Origin: Manduca sexta
Taxonomy: Eukaryota; Arthropoda; Insecta; Lepidoptera; Sphingidae
DNA length: 64,000 nucleotides
Assembly (NCBI RefSeq): GCF_014839805.1
Contig: NC_051119.1
Coordinates: 9,603,245 to 9,667,244, forward strand
Direction: 5' to 3'
Position 1 is the stretch's first letter, and each line of letters opens with the position of its first letter. A model generated the notes under the pieces. The model ran no database searches. It was not told where the DNA came from and saw only the letters and a list, made by a program, of their open reading frames with translations. A program made the position numbers and the translations under genes. Positions 1 through 11,585 of this stretch are shown one piece after another.

Positions 1-122
1 TCAAATTGTATTGTCATATCATCTAAATGGGGATGCCCCGCTCTATTTGAAGCTGAGGACTCACTAACGTCGTAGATGAAGCATCATCACGATGATTTTA
101 CAACCGCATTAGTTATATTGAC

Positions 123-474
123 TGCCTCGGTGGCGTAGTTGTGCAATACACGGTACGAGTACTGCGCTTAGGTCCTGGGTTCGAATCTCGGGTCGGGCCA
201 AAATAATTGTGACTGGGTTTTTCCATCTTAAAACGATACAGTCACAACTCGGAGTCAGGAAGTTGGCGGTGTTATGATACGTCCGTGTCTCGTAAAGCAC
301 GTAAAGCCAGTTTTCCTGCGGTCGTCTCTCCGGACTATGAGAGAGAAAGGACATAGAGTGCGCCTGTGTATTGCGCACACACTTGTGCATTATTTCTCCT
401 GCGTGCCTGGCTGAACCCCGTTGAGATTGGCCGCCGTGGTCAAATATTCGGCTAGGAGGATTCATTCATTCAGT
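123..474 (+). repeat. SINE family B, long form
   Basis: A tRNA-like head (tgcctcggtggcgtagttgt, with B box GGTTCGAATCT at 178-188) is followed by a tail ending near cggctaggaggattcat. Near-identical tails recur at 15.2-15.6 kb and 16.8-17.0 kb. Confidence 0.8.
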
Positions 475-1424
475 TATATCTGTACTATACTATTACGAGG
501 TTCTATGGTGTATTTTTTTATGTATAATATTATCAACTATTGAGAAATACGTAAACGACAATTTACACGATCCGCGTGGGACCTGTTTATTTATTTAATA
601 AAATTAAGACGCAAAACAGATTACAATCAAAATTAAAGCTAATTATGAAATATACAAGCATAAAAACTAGATTGTATTCCTAAACATTGCGCCCTTATAC
701 TGGTTAGTTACTTACATACTGTTGTTAGTTTTACAAAAAGAAACAAGTTATACGTAACATTCAGATTTATTTCCACTACATTTCAGTTAAATATTCCACA
801 AAATATACTACAAATGGAATTATATTTGATATTTTGTAAAGCTTTAATTAATTGTAAATATTCGACATAACAAAATACTTCAAATAATAATATTTGTTTA
901 TAAAGTTGAACCACCAATTAGTGGTAATATATTTCCATTATTTTCGTGTATTTTATCCTTATGATAATGATGGTTGGATAATTATGGTTTATTCCATTGA
1001 TATTGCACGAAAATAAACTTGAAGGCGAAAAAGTATCCCGCGGCGCGAATTGAGTTACGTTGTTTCGTTTAGTAAGCTAGTTTAGTAAATTGTCCTGCGA
1101 TAATTATTACGAACTGTAAGAGTTTTTTTCTTCAGTTATTAATTTTTAAATCTATGTCGGTTTTGACGTAGTACGTCAATTAATAATGAGGAAAACAAAC
1201 GGTAAAAAAATAAAAAGTGCGTTATCTATTCCTTGTATCTCCGCTGAAAATCTAAGATTATTTATTTTTTAATGTCATACCAACAGTCAATCGACGAAAC
1301 ATGCTTAATTTGAATTACAACATATATAGATGAGTCTACTCTTATTGTACCACTTGTACCACTAACCGATTCATCAATGTCCAGCCCAAACTTGGATTTA
1401 GAAAGACGAAAACACGAACTAGTC

Positions 1425-1670
1425 TTTATGACCTTCACATGTAACTACTGGACATAATAAGACTTAACATCTCATGTCTTAGAATGGCGAGCACAGTGCA
1501 ATACCATACAATACTTTGTAATGCATGGTGTTGGATAGTGTTTCTACTGTTTATGGGCGGTCGTATCACTTACCATCAGGCAAAAGGCAAGCTTGTCTCG
1601 TCATATAAAGCAATAAAAAAAAACACGAATAACGCCGCAAGCAATAGTTTTTACTGGCGATATTGCCAGT
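1425..1670 (+). repeat. Dispersed A-tailed repeat
   Basis: Contains catctcatgtcttagaatgg, a gtttatgggcggtcgtatca block and an A-rich end. Related copies are at 20840-21010 (opposite strand) and 63320-63450, suggesting the 3' end of a non-LTR element or SINE. Confidence 0.65.
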
Positions 1671-1699
1671 AAAATTAAAAGGAAAACTTTAAATCAAGC

Positions 1700-1820
1700 G
1701 ATAATTCTCAAAGAATGCACACATAACTTTAAAAATGTCAGCGGTAGGTATCCTTGGATTTTGAACCTGCAGATATACGTCTCAGCAGTTGGCTCTACTC
1801 CTAACTAGGCTATCGCCGCT
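1700..1820 (-). repeat. SINE family A, partial
   Basis: Ends aactaggctatcgccgct, the complement of the family A head agcggcgatagcctagtt, with a degraded B box (ttgaacctgc). Confidence 0.7.
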
Positions 1821-2203
1821 TCTTATATTATAAAAAGAAAGATATCGTAAATAGTTCTCATTCAAAACGATTTCGTAAAGACATTAATAATAATAAAGTA
1901 ATACTAGTATCTATATACCTGACGTTCTCTATACCTGAGAAGGTTTTTAAGACATTGCATAACTTAAGTCGTCGTATGTAAATACAATACTCTCGCTTAA
2001 CGGAGCAGTCGTGATGTGTCACGTTGCTCGTAAATATCTACACCACGAAATCAATGTAAATTGTAACCGCTAATGCTTCTCACACGGAAGCGGACAAACA
2101 ACTGAGGTAAACAATTGCTCTAAACTAACAAAACCCCTATAAAATAATACATTTTCTGAAGACTTTACTCGCGTTAAATTCTATGGTTATATTCTTATGA
2201 AGG

Positions 2204-2350
2204 CTATAAGAATCGATTTAGGAAAAAAATCTCTTTCATAATAAAAAAATAACAAAACCGAAGTAGCTTTATAGTTACATTCTTTGAAAGCTATAAGAAT
2301 AGATTTAGGAAAAAAATCTCTTTTGAATAATACCAAAATCGAAGTAGCCA
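2204..2350 (+). repeat. Imperfect 87-bp tandem duplication
   Basis: ctataagaatcgatttagga at 2204 recurs at 2291 as ctataagaatagatttagga, with continuing similarity through aaaatcgaagtagc. It lies between SINE remnants and the first MBF2 gene. Confidence 0.7.
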
Positions 2351-2685
2351 TTTTAGAGATTATCCCTCATTAATAACAGTGACAATAATTATCTAAATGT
2401 AAGTTTTTATAAAATAGAAATAGGAGGTAAAATATTTGGAAATATCAGAAGCAGTTTCTGTTTTGTGTTTATTTGTATCCATTAAAAATTATACAAAATG
2501 AAACTAAATTCTAGTCACTAAAGTATTTTAATAACAGCTATTAATATTACAAGTAAACAGTACTATCTAATCGTGTTTTCAAATAAACTATAACTTACAT
2601 GAAGACGATAATTTCGTAAAACAATCATCTTATTAACTAAATAACAACTTAATAACGTACAAAATAGAGTCCACTGTTCACATGG

Positions 2686-3054
2686 TCACTTCTTCCCGTG
2701 GTTATATAAGAAATGGTTTGTCTGGATAGCATACACCTCAACCCAGAAATTGTATCCTCTAAACACTCCTGGACTGTTCAGCTCAATTGTGACGGAATTC
2801 TGTCCTATTCCACCACCTTTGATGTACGCCTCACCCCACTTATCTTGTCTGAGGTCCAAAATCCTGATTGCACTAATGACCTGGCTACTCGAACAGTTGA
2901 CCCTGAAAGTCTCAGACCTGACCCAAATAGCTGGATTCTCTTGATGAACTTTGCTGTAGATCAAGTGCGCTGTAGGGTCAGGGTAGCCAAGATTGAGGTC
3001 ATTGCAGCTTGCTATCACCACTACTGCTGCAAGAATTGGGACTACAAACGACAT
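2686..3054 (-). CDS. MBF2-family small secreted protein (gene 1)
   Basis: The frame encodes about 122 residues: a hydrophobic signal peptide (MSFVVPILAAVVVIAS), then a mature part starting near CNDLNLG. It ends with the family hallmark, a D-x-R-x-D..G-E-A-Y-I-x-G-G-G-I-G segment followed by a G-Y-x-F-x-V-E-V-Y strand near the C-terminus. This matches the MBF2 family (PF15868). The Bombyx founder was described as a transcriptional co-activator, but most insect members look like small secreted or salivary proteins. The frame stays open upstream to a GTG at 3078; the ATG at 3054 is chosen because the signal peptide begins there. The gene is head to head with a second MBF2 gene about 370 bp away, suggesting a shared promoter region. 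A possible AATAAA on this strand lies at 2468-2473. The physiological role is unknown. Confidence 0.85.
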   Translation of the reverse strand: MSFVVPILAAVVVIASCNDLNLGYPDPTAHLIYSKVHQENPAIWVRSETFRVNCSSSQVISAIRILDLRQDKWGEAYIKGGGIGQNSVTIELNSPGVFRGYNFWVEVYAIQTNHFLYNHGKK

Positions 3055-3363
3055 TTTCACGTCCAAAGCCGATGGCACTCACATCAGAAATGTCTCGAAG
3101 ATCACGGCCATTCTAATGGTGATAAATATACTCATCTTATTAGCGTCTTCATGTAAAATGCTATTTCTATGAATGGAATGATCGACGTAAACATCAAAAT
3201 TGTCAGTTATTACTTTACAAATGTTTTTAACATCAATCAAATCGGGATGACGTAATTTCCTCAAGATAGGACGGCTTAATATGGCGGTTAGTATTAGCGT
3301 CCCTGTGTCAAATAGTGCATTACTCAGAATAGTATGATCTCATGAGACTGCTAATTTGCTAGG

Positions 3364-3398
3364 TATATAAACGCAGCTGCTTCAATTGGTACCTCATT
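3364..3398 (+). promoter_or_regulatory. TATA box and initiator of MBF2 gene 2
   Basis: TATATAA lies at 3364-3370 and TCATT, which fits the arthropod initiator TCAKT, at 3394-3398. The spacing of about 32 nt from the TATA start to the initiator A is canonical. It puts the start site downstream of an in-frame ATG at 3386 and so supports ATG 3422 as the true start. Confidence 0.6.
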
Positions 3399-3421
3399 TG
3401 TACTTAGAATTTCGTACCACA

Positions 3422-3841
3422 ATGTTTGCCAAAATCAGTGTGACACTCGCTTTGCTCTACCTGGCGTCCTTCGCCGAATCAAACGATATCAGACTAGGGC
3501 TCGTAACTCCTCAGTCAAGGAAGATTTTCAGTGAGATTAAGGAAGCAGACCCTGCTTTGTGGAAGAGAACTGATGACGTGATAGTCAACGCTCCAAACAA
3601 TGAATTTATTAGTGCTGTGTACGTAACAGACTTAAGGGATGATAAAGATGGTGAGGCATATATTGAAGCAGGAGGTATTGGCACCAAGAGCGTCACTGTA
3701 GCCTTGAAGAGTCCAACTATATTGAGGGGATATAAGTTCTTGATTGAAGTATATGGCAACGACCCTAACGCTAACTACTTCAGCAAAGGAATCCATTCTC
3801 AGCATCACTACGACGACAGCCAATACGCTAGAAAGTACTAA
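3422..3841 (+). CDS. MBF2-family small secreted protein (gene 2)
   Basis: The protein is 139 residues: signal peptide MFAKISVTLALLYLASFAES, mature start NDIRLG, then the MBF2 core D-L-R-D-D-K-D-G-E-A-Y-I-E-A-G-G-I-G, a T-V-A-L-K-S-P segment and G-Y-K-F-L-I-E-V-Y-G. A hydrophilic tail rich in His, Tyr and Asp follows (around HSQHHYDDSQYARKY) and is absent from the neighbouring gene 1. The start is fixed by a TATA box and initiator just upstream, because the first in-frame ATG (3386) precedes the predicted transcription start. AATAAA at 3864-3869 lies only 23 nt after the stop, so the 3' UTR is very short. Its pairing with gene 1 suggests duplication by inversion. Confidence 0.88.
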   Translation: MFAKISVTLALLYLASFAESNDIRLGLVTPQSRKIFSEIKEADPALWKRTDDVIVNAPNNEFISAVYVTDLRDDKDGEAYIEAGGIGTKSVTVALKSPTILRGYKFLIEVYGNDPNANYFSKGIHSQHHYDDSQYARKY

Positions 3842-3863
3842 TATGTGATATTCTTATTTATTA

Positions 3864-3869
3864 AATAAA
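3864..3869 (+). terminator. Polyadenylation signal of MBF2 gene 2
   Basis: AATAAA lies 23 nt after the TAA stop and is followed by a T/G-rich stretch (tttttgtaatgtgttttt) typical of a downstream element. Confidence 0.7.
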
Positions 3870-4585
3870 TTTTTGTAATGTGTTTTTGCCTTTTATTTAC
3901 CTATGTGTTTTATTTGTCGAAATAATGTCTGGATTTTTGAGTCGGTACTTTGTATAGTAAATTATTGACCATAGAAAACAATTGAAGATAAGTTTAAAAA
4001 CTATTTTAGTTATATAATATTATATGACGTCTGGCAGTCAGCAGATAAAATTGATGCTGAAATAGAGATTCCGAAAATGTGCTAGTTATTCTATACATAT
4101 CTAAATAAACAAATCTAAGTTCATCATCAATCCTTATTTTAGTTCTCAATCATAGTTATAACAAATATTTGATTGATATATATACATTAATAATATAATA
4201 AACTCCTGCATCGTCAAACCCAAATAAATATTTGTAAACAAAATCTTTTATCTTGAGATCCAAACCTGCGACCCTTCGTTCCATAATCATCACAACTGAA
4301 TTTATACACTGACGGACTAGCGAGTCCGTCAGTGTATTTTCCATAAGTCAATATTGTCAAGGTCATTCTTATAAACATTCTAAAACCTATAGGAATTAAA
4401 TGCGGTCATAACTTACTCACTAACAATAACTCCTAGGTCGTTAGTCACAGATATTTAACAATATGGCTGATTCGTTATAGTATTTCCACCTACATCTTTA
4501 AGACCCGTAGCGAAGATGCCTTTTTACAATCGTTAACGCTAGATTAATGTATGAGAATGAAATATCCTATCGATAGACTTATAAG

Positions 4586-4845
4586 AGCGGCGACAGCCTA
4601 GTTGGGTGTGGGACGTACTGCCGAGACGAATGTCCGCAGGTTGAAATCCCAAGGGCACACACTTTTGAAGGAGGAAACCTGCATACCTAAGAGGTTCTCT
4701 ATAGGAACTCTGAGGGTGTGTGAAGGCTACCAACCCGCACTAGGCCAGCGTGGTGGACTAAGGCCTAATCCCTCTCAGTAGTAGAGGAGGCCCGTGCCTA
4801 GCAGTGAGACAGTATATAATACAGGGCTGATATTATAATTATTAT
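4586..4845 (+). repeat. SINE family A, internally deleted copy
   Basis: Head agcggcgacagcctagttgg, B box ggttgaaatcc, tail ending ataatacagggctgatatta. About 60 nt present in other copies (tgtgtgtattctttgtgaat region) is missing after gggcacacac. Confidence 0.85.
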
Positions 4846-6454
4846 ATAATAGACTTATCGAATATGTAATTTCCATATATTTTTTAAAAAGAAAGAAATA
4901 TGTTTCTTGACAAATGTGGTGCATAAAATATATAACAAAAATGTGTGAGTTATAATATATTAAAAAGAACAACCTTTTTAATTAGGGCTGCGTTGGACGC
5001 CAGCGATGTAACAATTGGGTGGCCAGCTTAGCGTAATGCGATGTAAGATGTAACACAGCGCTGGTTTTCAGTGGCCACCTTAAGTGACGCAACGGTAGCT
5101 ACCTCAGCCTAGACGTATAATAATCAGCCAGCTCCTCCCCATCTTTCTATTTGATTAATTTCCTTGCGGGATAATGACAAATTAGTATTCCCTTAGACGC
5201 CGAATTTCACTACTCGATGTCATAAAATGCGTACCACTGCTGATCCTGGCTTACAGGAGTTGTAGTGGTGGGTGTGAGGGCGGAAAAGTTTCTACCTACT
5301 CACTAACATATTTATACACAATAACAAAATTGAAAAAGTCAAAACATTAGCGTATACACATATACTCGTGTACATATACATTTGATTTCTTATGTTTACG
5401 CGATGGTTAGACATTAAAATTAAACTATTTATCGGATTTTATCGTGGTTTTTATATTTTTAATTTTCCTTAATTAAATCGGAACCCAAAAGACCGGCTGC
5501 CAGACTTCAAGACACTATGAGCTCATTCTGCGTAGATCGGACCACCAACAGGAAAAAAATTAAAAAGTTGTATAATTAAAATGTAGGTAGATATTGTAAC
5601 TTTGACTTTGCGAATGAGTAACACCTCAGTCCACCCCGTGACCACGAAGGCTGAAAAGTCTTCGAAACGTTGGGAGAAAATTAAAATATAATGACCGCGA
5701 TTAAATCCGAAAAATAGTTTAATTTTAACACGTATACATTGTTTTTTTTTTTGTTAGCGTTAAGAGCGAGACGTTTTCGCCCCGTCCTTTGGTATAATTG
5801 AGTCATCTTAATGTAAACGTATGCGAGCCATCGAGATCTCAACAACGTGAGGACACTATGACAGTAAGTACAATTCGCTACGACACGTATCCATTGTGTT
5901 AAGTTCAAAGATTCAAAAAAAGTTTAGCATTCACAGCCGAACGCAATCTGTGATCTTTCGTTCGAATTCTAGGTCGAGAAATACTTTATGTATGTACAAA
6001 TAAAATGCGGTAAATCGAAACCGAATACTTATTAAATAGCAAAAATTAATTGAAGCAAATAGTGACCGCAATCGATTTCGGGTCATGGTATACAACCCTA
6101 CTTTCCTTTTCTAAGATGAAATAGGATGAACCAAATTCGTAGAGCGAATATTTTTAATTATGGTTTTGGACTAAACTAAAGTCATAGCATCCTAAGTTTC
6201 ATAATCTTATCAAAGATCACGAGTAACCGATAAGAAGTACAAACCTATTACAAGTGATCGATTATTTCTCATGAAGAATCTCATTTTGCAAAGGCCTGTA
6301 GTGCTAGAGGATAGTTCAAAGACATATATCACGATTGTATCCAGCAGGGGTAAGCAGACACTAAGTGATACTGTACGAGTCATATTTTGCGTTTCATCCA
6401 TATCCCCTCAGGCATTTTAAAACAGCCGTATCCAAATCAATTTAGGTTTTTTTT

Positions 6455-7030
6455 ATCACACACACTTACACCTTTTATCCCCGGAAGGGTAGGCAGAGCC
6501 ACAATACTGATGCACCCTTTTTTCGCCGTGAGTATTCTGTCCAATGATGTGATAGGAGGGAACCTATCGCCATAAAGAATATAATAATATTATCAGCCCT
6601 GTATTATATACAGTCCCACTGATAGGCACGGGCCTCCTTTACTATCGAGAGAGATTAGGTCTTAGTCCACCACGCTGGCCTAGTGCGGATTGGTAGACTT
6701 CACATAACCTGAAATTTATTGGAGATATTCTCGGGTATGCAGGTTTTCTCACGATGTTTTCCTTCACCATTAAAGCAAGATATAATTCACAAAGCATACA
6801 CACATAACTTTACAAAGGTTAGAGGTACGTTTTGGGTTAAGTAGCAGTGAACATTCGTCTCGGCGGTCCGTTCCACTCCCAACTAGGCTATCGCCGCTAT
6901 CCTGTAGATATTGTATCCGCCTATCGTCATATCGAGTAGAAAAACCCAAAATCACTTTGCCCAACCCGGGGATCTAACCCGGAACCTCGGCACTAGTCTC
7001 GGATTAATACAACTACACCATCGAAGCAGT
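6455..7030 (-). repeat. SINE family B copy split by a nested SINE A
   Basis: The left part (cttacaccttttatccccgg) and right part with the complement of the B box (acccggggatctaacccgg) match the intact reverse copy at 8079-8316. Between them, 6583-6898 is a family A SINE in the same orientation. Confidence 0.75.
6583..6898 (-). repeat. SINE family A nested in a SINE B
   Basis: Runs from tatcagccctgtattatata to aactaggctatcgccgct, nearly full length, and interrupts a family B copy, so family A was active after that B insertion. Confidence 0.8.
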
Positions 7031-8078
7031 TAGTTCTTTTAATTATAAGTACGATGTGTTCGCTTTTAAATTATTAAAGGAGTAATAAGTAGACAGCAAT
7101 TGTCAATGCTTGCTTTATTTTAAATGGAGAGGACGAGACGAGTAAGTCTCTCGACACTTTTATAACAAAGTAATATAATATTTTGCTGGCGGTAGTATAT
7201 ATTTTCTATCCGATTACGACCAACGTACAAAGGTGTTAAAACCCGCCATAATGTCCCACGTGGGTCGCGTTCCGGGATCAGCCTGTGTAGATCCAGTTCC
7301 AACAGGCCGGCATAATTGTGTCTACAGTCGAGGTGTAATCATCTCTCGTCAGTCGACCTTCTGTTAGACCCCACTCTACTTACCGTCAAATGCAGTGGAG
7401 TCACTCTATCATACTCGTATAAAAATAATAAAAACAATAATGGAATTTATATCAGATTTTTCAAATATATGGCACTAACTTCATCCGGGAAGCGTTAAGA
7501 ATCACATGTTTCTGAGGAAGTGGGAAAAGGTGTTCACACGGGCGAAGCCGCGAGCAACATCTAATACAAAATAAACTTAATGTTATGTTCATTAAATTAT
7601 TTAAATCTTTGAACGCCCAAAATGCACTAAACGCTAAGTTTTACAAACTGTTTACACTACAATATGTTATTAATACAACATTTAAGTTGAGTCATACAGT
7701 GTGTGTTCTATGTCATAAAATATAATTTAATTAGCACAGTAATTACGTATAGTTGTAACGGATATAAACGTGTCAATATTATAAAACTAATTTGTTTATT
7801 AATTTTATTACATACTACTGAATTCAGATAATTTTTGTATCGAGACAATTAATGTGCTACAAAGCGCGGAGACTTCGTTTTATAATTCGTTTTTAGTGAC
7901 CGACTCCGAAATTGGTAACCAATATATACCCGGGGATAAGTTTATTTCTTGTTTGGATTTTAATGGTTTTTGAAGGCGATTTGTTTATACCTGAATACTC
8001 TGGCTTACTATGGAACTCTATTTTAGGAAAATAGTGTGATGCCCGTAGGGTTGCAAGCTAAACTAGTATGTATTCAAC

Positions 8079-8316
8079 AAACACACTCACGCCTTCCATC
8101 CCGAAGAGGTAGGCAGAGGCAGAACTCGTTTATTTACGTTCCGCTGAGTACATTACGTCCCATGATGTGATAGGGGACGAACCTGTCATTCTATGGGACA
8201 CATTCTAGAGTCCAGACTGATAATGAGTAGAAACATCATATCTCACTTTGCACGGGAATCATACCCGAGACCTCAGCACTGCAGTTATACCGTAATATAA
8301 CTACGCCATCGAGGCA
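8079..8316 (-). repeat. SINE family B, short-tail form
   Basis: From cactcacgccttccatcccg to tacgccatcgaggcag, complement of the tRNA-like head. It serves as the uninterrupted comparison for the split copy at 6455-7030. Confidence 0.8.
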
Positions 8317-8567
8317 GTATTTCACATATACGGTCTTACATATTTTATAGTTAAATTATATTTTGCAGACAGAAGTATATTTCCTTAAGGAAAATTAGGG
8401 TTCTTTACCATTTCATAACGAACTACAATTCAACAATAACTGTTGTGAATCATCGATTGTTTATTTTACATTTACCACGGTGATGATCTCATTTCTGTGT
8501 ATATACTGATTCAAAAAATCATTATTTATAGATGGGTAGATAACACTTGTTTCTTTATCAACCGACA

Positions 8568-8745
8568 TTATAGCCTAGTTGATTGTGGAACGGACTACCG
8601 AGACGAATGTCCGGAGCTTCAAAACTCAAGGACACACATCTCTGACTTTTCTAAAATCATGTGTGTATTCTTTGTGAATTATCGCTTGCTTTAACGGTGA
8701 AGGAAAACATCGTGAGGAAACCTGAATGCCTTTAGATAACACACT
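8568..8745 (+). repeat. SINE family A, 5' half
   Basis: tagcctagttgattgtggaa through gtgaggaaacctgaatgcct. The 3' half is missing. Confidence 0.75.
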
Positions 8746-8983
8746 TTTCAGTATAAAAAGACAAATGTACCAGAAAATTCCGAAATGTTACCTAAAATCC
8801 TTGATATACGATTACGCGATAAATATATGTTTTTTTTAAATGAAAAACTGTGTAATGTTTTATTAGTCTAATTGTTTTATCTGATATAGGTACAGAACAA
8901 ACAGTCTCATAGAATGACGTAAAATAGTATACTATATGTGGCGGAAATTTAACATACATTTTTCTTCCTTCTTTAATGCTAAT

Positions 8984-9190
8984 AATAATACCAGCCCTGT
9001 ATATACCATCCCACTGCTGGACACTGACCCCTACTCCTGAGAGAGTTACTTGAGAAGCTCTCCATAACGATTTCGAGGGTATGTGAAGTTTGCGAACCTG
9101 CATTAGGTTGTGGACGAAGGCCTTAACCCTTTTAGTAGTAAATGCCTTTGCCTAGCAGTGGTATATAATACAGGACTGATGTCATTATAA
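8984..9190. repeat. Chimeric SINE A, two tails head to head
   Basis: Left part (taccagccctgtatatacca) is the reverse-strand tail; right part (cgatttcgagggtatgtgaa to ataatacaggactgat) is the forward-strand tail. The element begins and ends with complementary tail sequence. Confidence 0.65.
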
Positions 9191-10920
9191 ACAAAAGTTT
9201 TAGGTTGCATGATGAACAGAGGTAATTCTTGTGTGTGGTCTATACATCGAATGCACGCTCATGTACGGGGGGACATCTATCGCGACCCTAGGCACAGTTA
9301 AGTGTGTATACCTCAAGGTTGCCAATTCACATTAAGGCCATTAAGGGCTCCCGAACATTCCCTGACCTTCTCCCCAGCATCCTACGATGGTTCCTTGTCC
9401 TTCCTCCACACTTCCATCCCAGCTATCCCCCACCATTCTCTCCTAGGAACCCACTGTAGTTGCTAAGCCGGGGGATAGCCTACATACTGTTTGCAGGGTA
9501 TCCCCAGTGACAAACACGGCGACTCCTCAAAAAAACAATGCATAATGCATAAGATAAGGAATCACCGGAACGGAGGAAAGCAAAAGCATACAAACAACTA
9601 AGTTTGTTTTAAAGTAACATTGAACGCGTCATATGACATACATCGTGATTGATACGTGTTTTCCCACCTTCAGCGTTATGTAGTAATGAAGCATGAAATA
9701 ATTTAGGCAGATGAAACGTATATTTTGTTTGGACCTGAATTTTATTTGGATTCGTGCTATTTCTTCCATTCTATCCATTATTCGATTAGTTTTATTTATT
9801 TTCACTTAAAACTATTTAACTATATTTTAAAGAGTAGATACATACAAATATTGAGATTTTGGACAACACACACCTCAGTCCGCCACGTGGCCATGAAAAC
9901 TACAGTCTCTGAAATGTTGGGACAAAATAAAATATAAAAAATAGTTTTGTATCGATATTTAAGTATGGTTTACTTTGAATATAATATATAAATTCGATTT
10001 GAATATATTTCTTCGTAACTATATGTAAATTAGGCGTGTATGCATGGTTTTAAATCTTAAAGATGATATATTAGACTAGTATAGTTCAGTGTTGTCTTCA
10101 TTCTATCTTACGGTAAAATACATTTAAAAAAGGTTGGGAGAAGCTTTTATTGAAGTTTGTCTTAAAATTATATCTACTGTTCCGCCTTAATTTGATTTTT
10201 TTTTTTGTCAAAATAAATTCCGCAGAAGCTAAATTATATTACCCTTTGCCTACGGCTTCGCCCACGTGAAAAAGATTTTCCGAGATAGATATATTCCCGA
10301 GATAAAAGTTCCTTAGAGAACTAAGGTTTAATATAGCTTCCTATTGGTGAAAAAAAACTAAAATCGGTTTAGTAGTTCCTGCCATTAGCGCGTTCAAACA
10401 AACTCTTCAACTTTATATATTAAATAAATAAATAATAAATAAAATGCTTTATTCATCACGTAGGCGAACATAGTTGCACTTATGATAAGTCAAGGTACAT
10501 GAGAATATTTAACTATTACTTAATTAAATTAGCTTATATAAACGAAGACAGTTTATATTGAAAATAATATAAATGAAAAATATAGTAAACATAGAAGCCA
10601 GCTCGGGCTAGCAGGAAAGAAGTAGTAGTATAGTTTAGTGGTGAAGCGTCCATACAAACAGATTCCTTCCGTCTTCCATTTTATGTTTAGGGTGATATTA
10701 AACAAAATATTAAATACGGTAATTATAAGTTGAGATAATACTTTCCGCTGTCTTAATTTTTGTTTTAAATCAAATTGACCGCGATGTGTTAATTAAGGCA
10801 AAAATTGGATGCCTCGGGTTCCCTTTTGAAAAAATATATATTTTTTTTTTTATATGAAAACGCAGTCTCCATAATGTGACGCAAAACACCTGCTTCGTTA
10901 TCGCATAACACGACCATATA

Positions 10921-10954
10921 TATATAAGAGGACCGCAGAGAAATGTCCTTCAGT
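10921..10954 (+). promoter_or_regulatory. TATA box and initiator of MBF2 gene 3
   Basis: A TATATAAG box at 10921-10928, within a longer TA run, precedes a TCAGT initiator at 10950-10954 by 31 nt, an ideal arthropod core promoter. The predicted start at A10952 lies after the ATG at 10943, so translation should begin at 10970. Confidence 0.7.
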
Positions 10955-10969
10955 TTCGAACGAACGAAA

Positions 10970-11326
10970 ATGCGCGCTCTAACACTTACCGCTCTGTTGT
11001 GCCTCGTCGCCGCCGGCGCAGCGCAAAGTCACGACTTATACCTTGGACATATCCTCTACCGCGACGTGCCTTTATACACCATCAACGAGTACAAATATGG
11101 ATTCCCCTTGATCGTCAGAACGAGCATTATCGAGTACCCTGAGGCAGGCATCAAGAACTTCGCGTACATAACTGCGATTGTCGTTAAAGACCATTATACT
11201 GATGGCAATGGTGGGTTCCCTGCGGTGGTAGCGGGCGGTGTTGGACAGAGGTTCGCCAAGATCAAACTGAAGAGTCAAAGAAGCCACGGTTTTAACTTTA
11301 CGGTGACGATCTTCGGTAGATACTGA
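10970..11326 (+). CDS. MBF2-family small secreted protein (gene 3)
   Basis: The protein is 118 residues: signal peptide MRALTLTALLCLVAAGAAQS, mature start HDLYLG (compare NDIRLG and NDLNLG in the other two genes), then an A-I-V-V-K-D-H-Y-T-D-G-N-G-G-F-P segment, A-G-G-V-G-Q-R and a final G-F-N-F-T-V-T-I-F-G strand. It is a more divergent MBF2 member than the pair at 2.7-3.8 kb: the acidic D-G-E-A-Y-I core is replaced by N-G-G-F-P-A-V-V. It lacks the extra C-terminal tail. The core promoter sets the start and AATAAA at 11580-11585 marks the 3' end. A secreted role is inferred from the signal peptide; no enzymatic motif is visible. Confidence 0.85.
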   Translation: MRALTLTALLCLVAAGAAQSHDLYLGHILYRDVPLYTINEYKYGFPLIVRTSIIEYPEAGIKNFAYITAIVVKDHYTDGNGGFPAVVAGGVGQRFAKIKLKSQRSHGFNFTVTIFGRY

Positions 11327-11579
11327 CTAGATGCCAAAATGTAAGAATCCCGAACAATGAAGATATGGTGTTTTATAGTCAATTGTTTAAAATAGTCAAG
11401 TTATAAAATATTGTGGTCTTATAAGAGTCTATTTTGTATCTAGATATCAAGTTGTTAATTTAAAAGCATTGTTTTTGTTTAAAAGCCATGGTTAATGGCC
11501 TTATAAGTGTAATGTTAATTATTGTATGTACATGTGAACGTGCCAAAAATATTTCTTAAGATATATTTTGTTATGTTAT

Positions 11580-11585
11580 AATAAA
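11580..11585 (+). terminator. Polyadenylation signal of MBF2 gene 3
   Basis: AATAAA about 250 nt after the stop codon in an AT-rich 3' flank; it is the first good signal downstream. Confidence 0.6.

Larger units (their letters stand above)
3870..10916. other. Repeat-rich spacer between MBF2 genes
   Basis: Holds SINE copies (listed separately) and two copies of a dispersed family with cacctcagtccrccmcgtgr near 5620-5720 and 9865-9960; further copies are at 19940-20050 and 36358-36460. A repeat at 5150-5290 is shared with 48265-48430. Another at 9256-9500 is shared with 38500-38720, and a GC-richer one at 7230-7430 with 29690-29840 and 47690-47830. No coding exon was recognised. Confidence 0.6.

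Noticed and set aside
123..190. tRNA gene
   Set aside because: A and B box-like sequences are present, but the head is followed by a SINE tail, recurs many times with differences and does not fold into an intact cloverleaf by inspection.
2713..3156. Plus-strand open frame over the first MBF2 gene
   Set aside because: It is the antisense shadow of the minus-strand MBF2 frame, which has a signal peptide and the family core.
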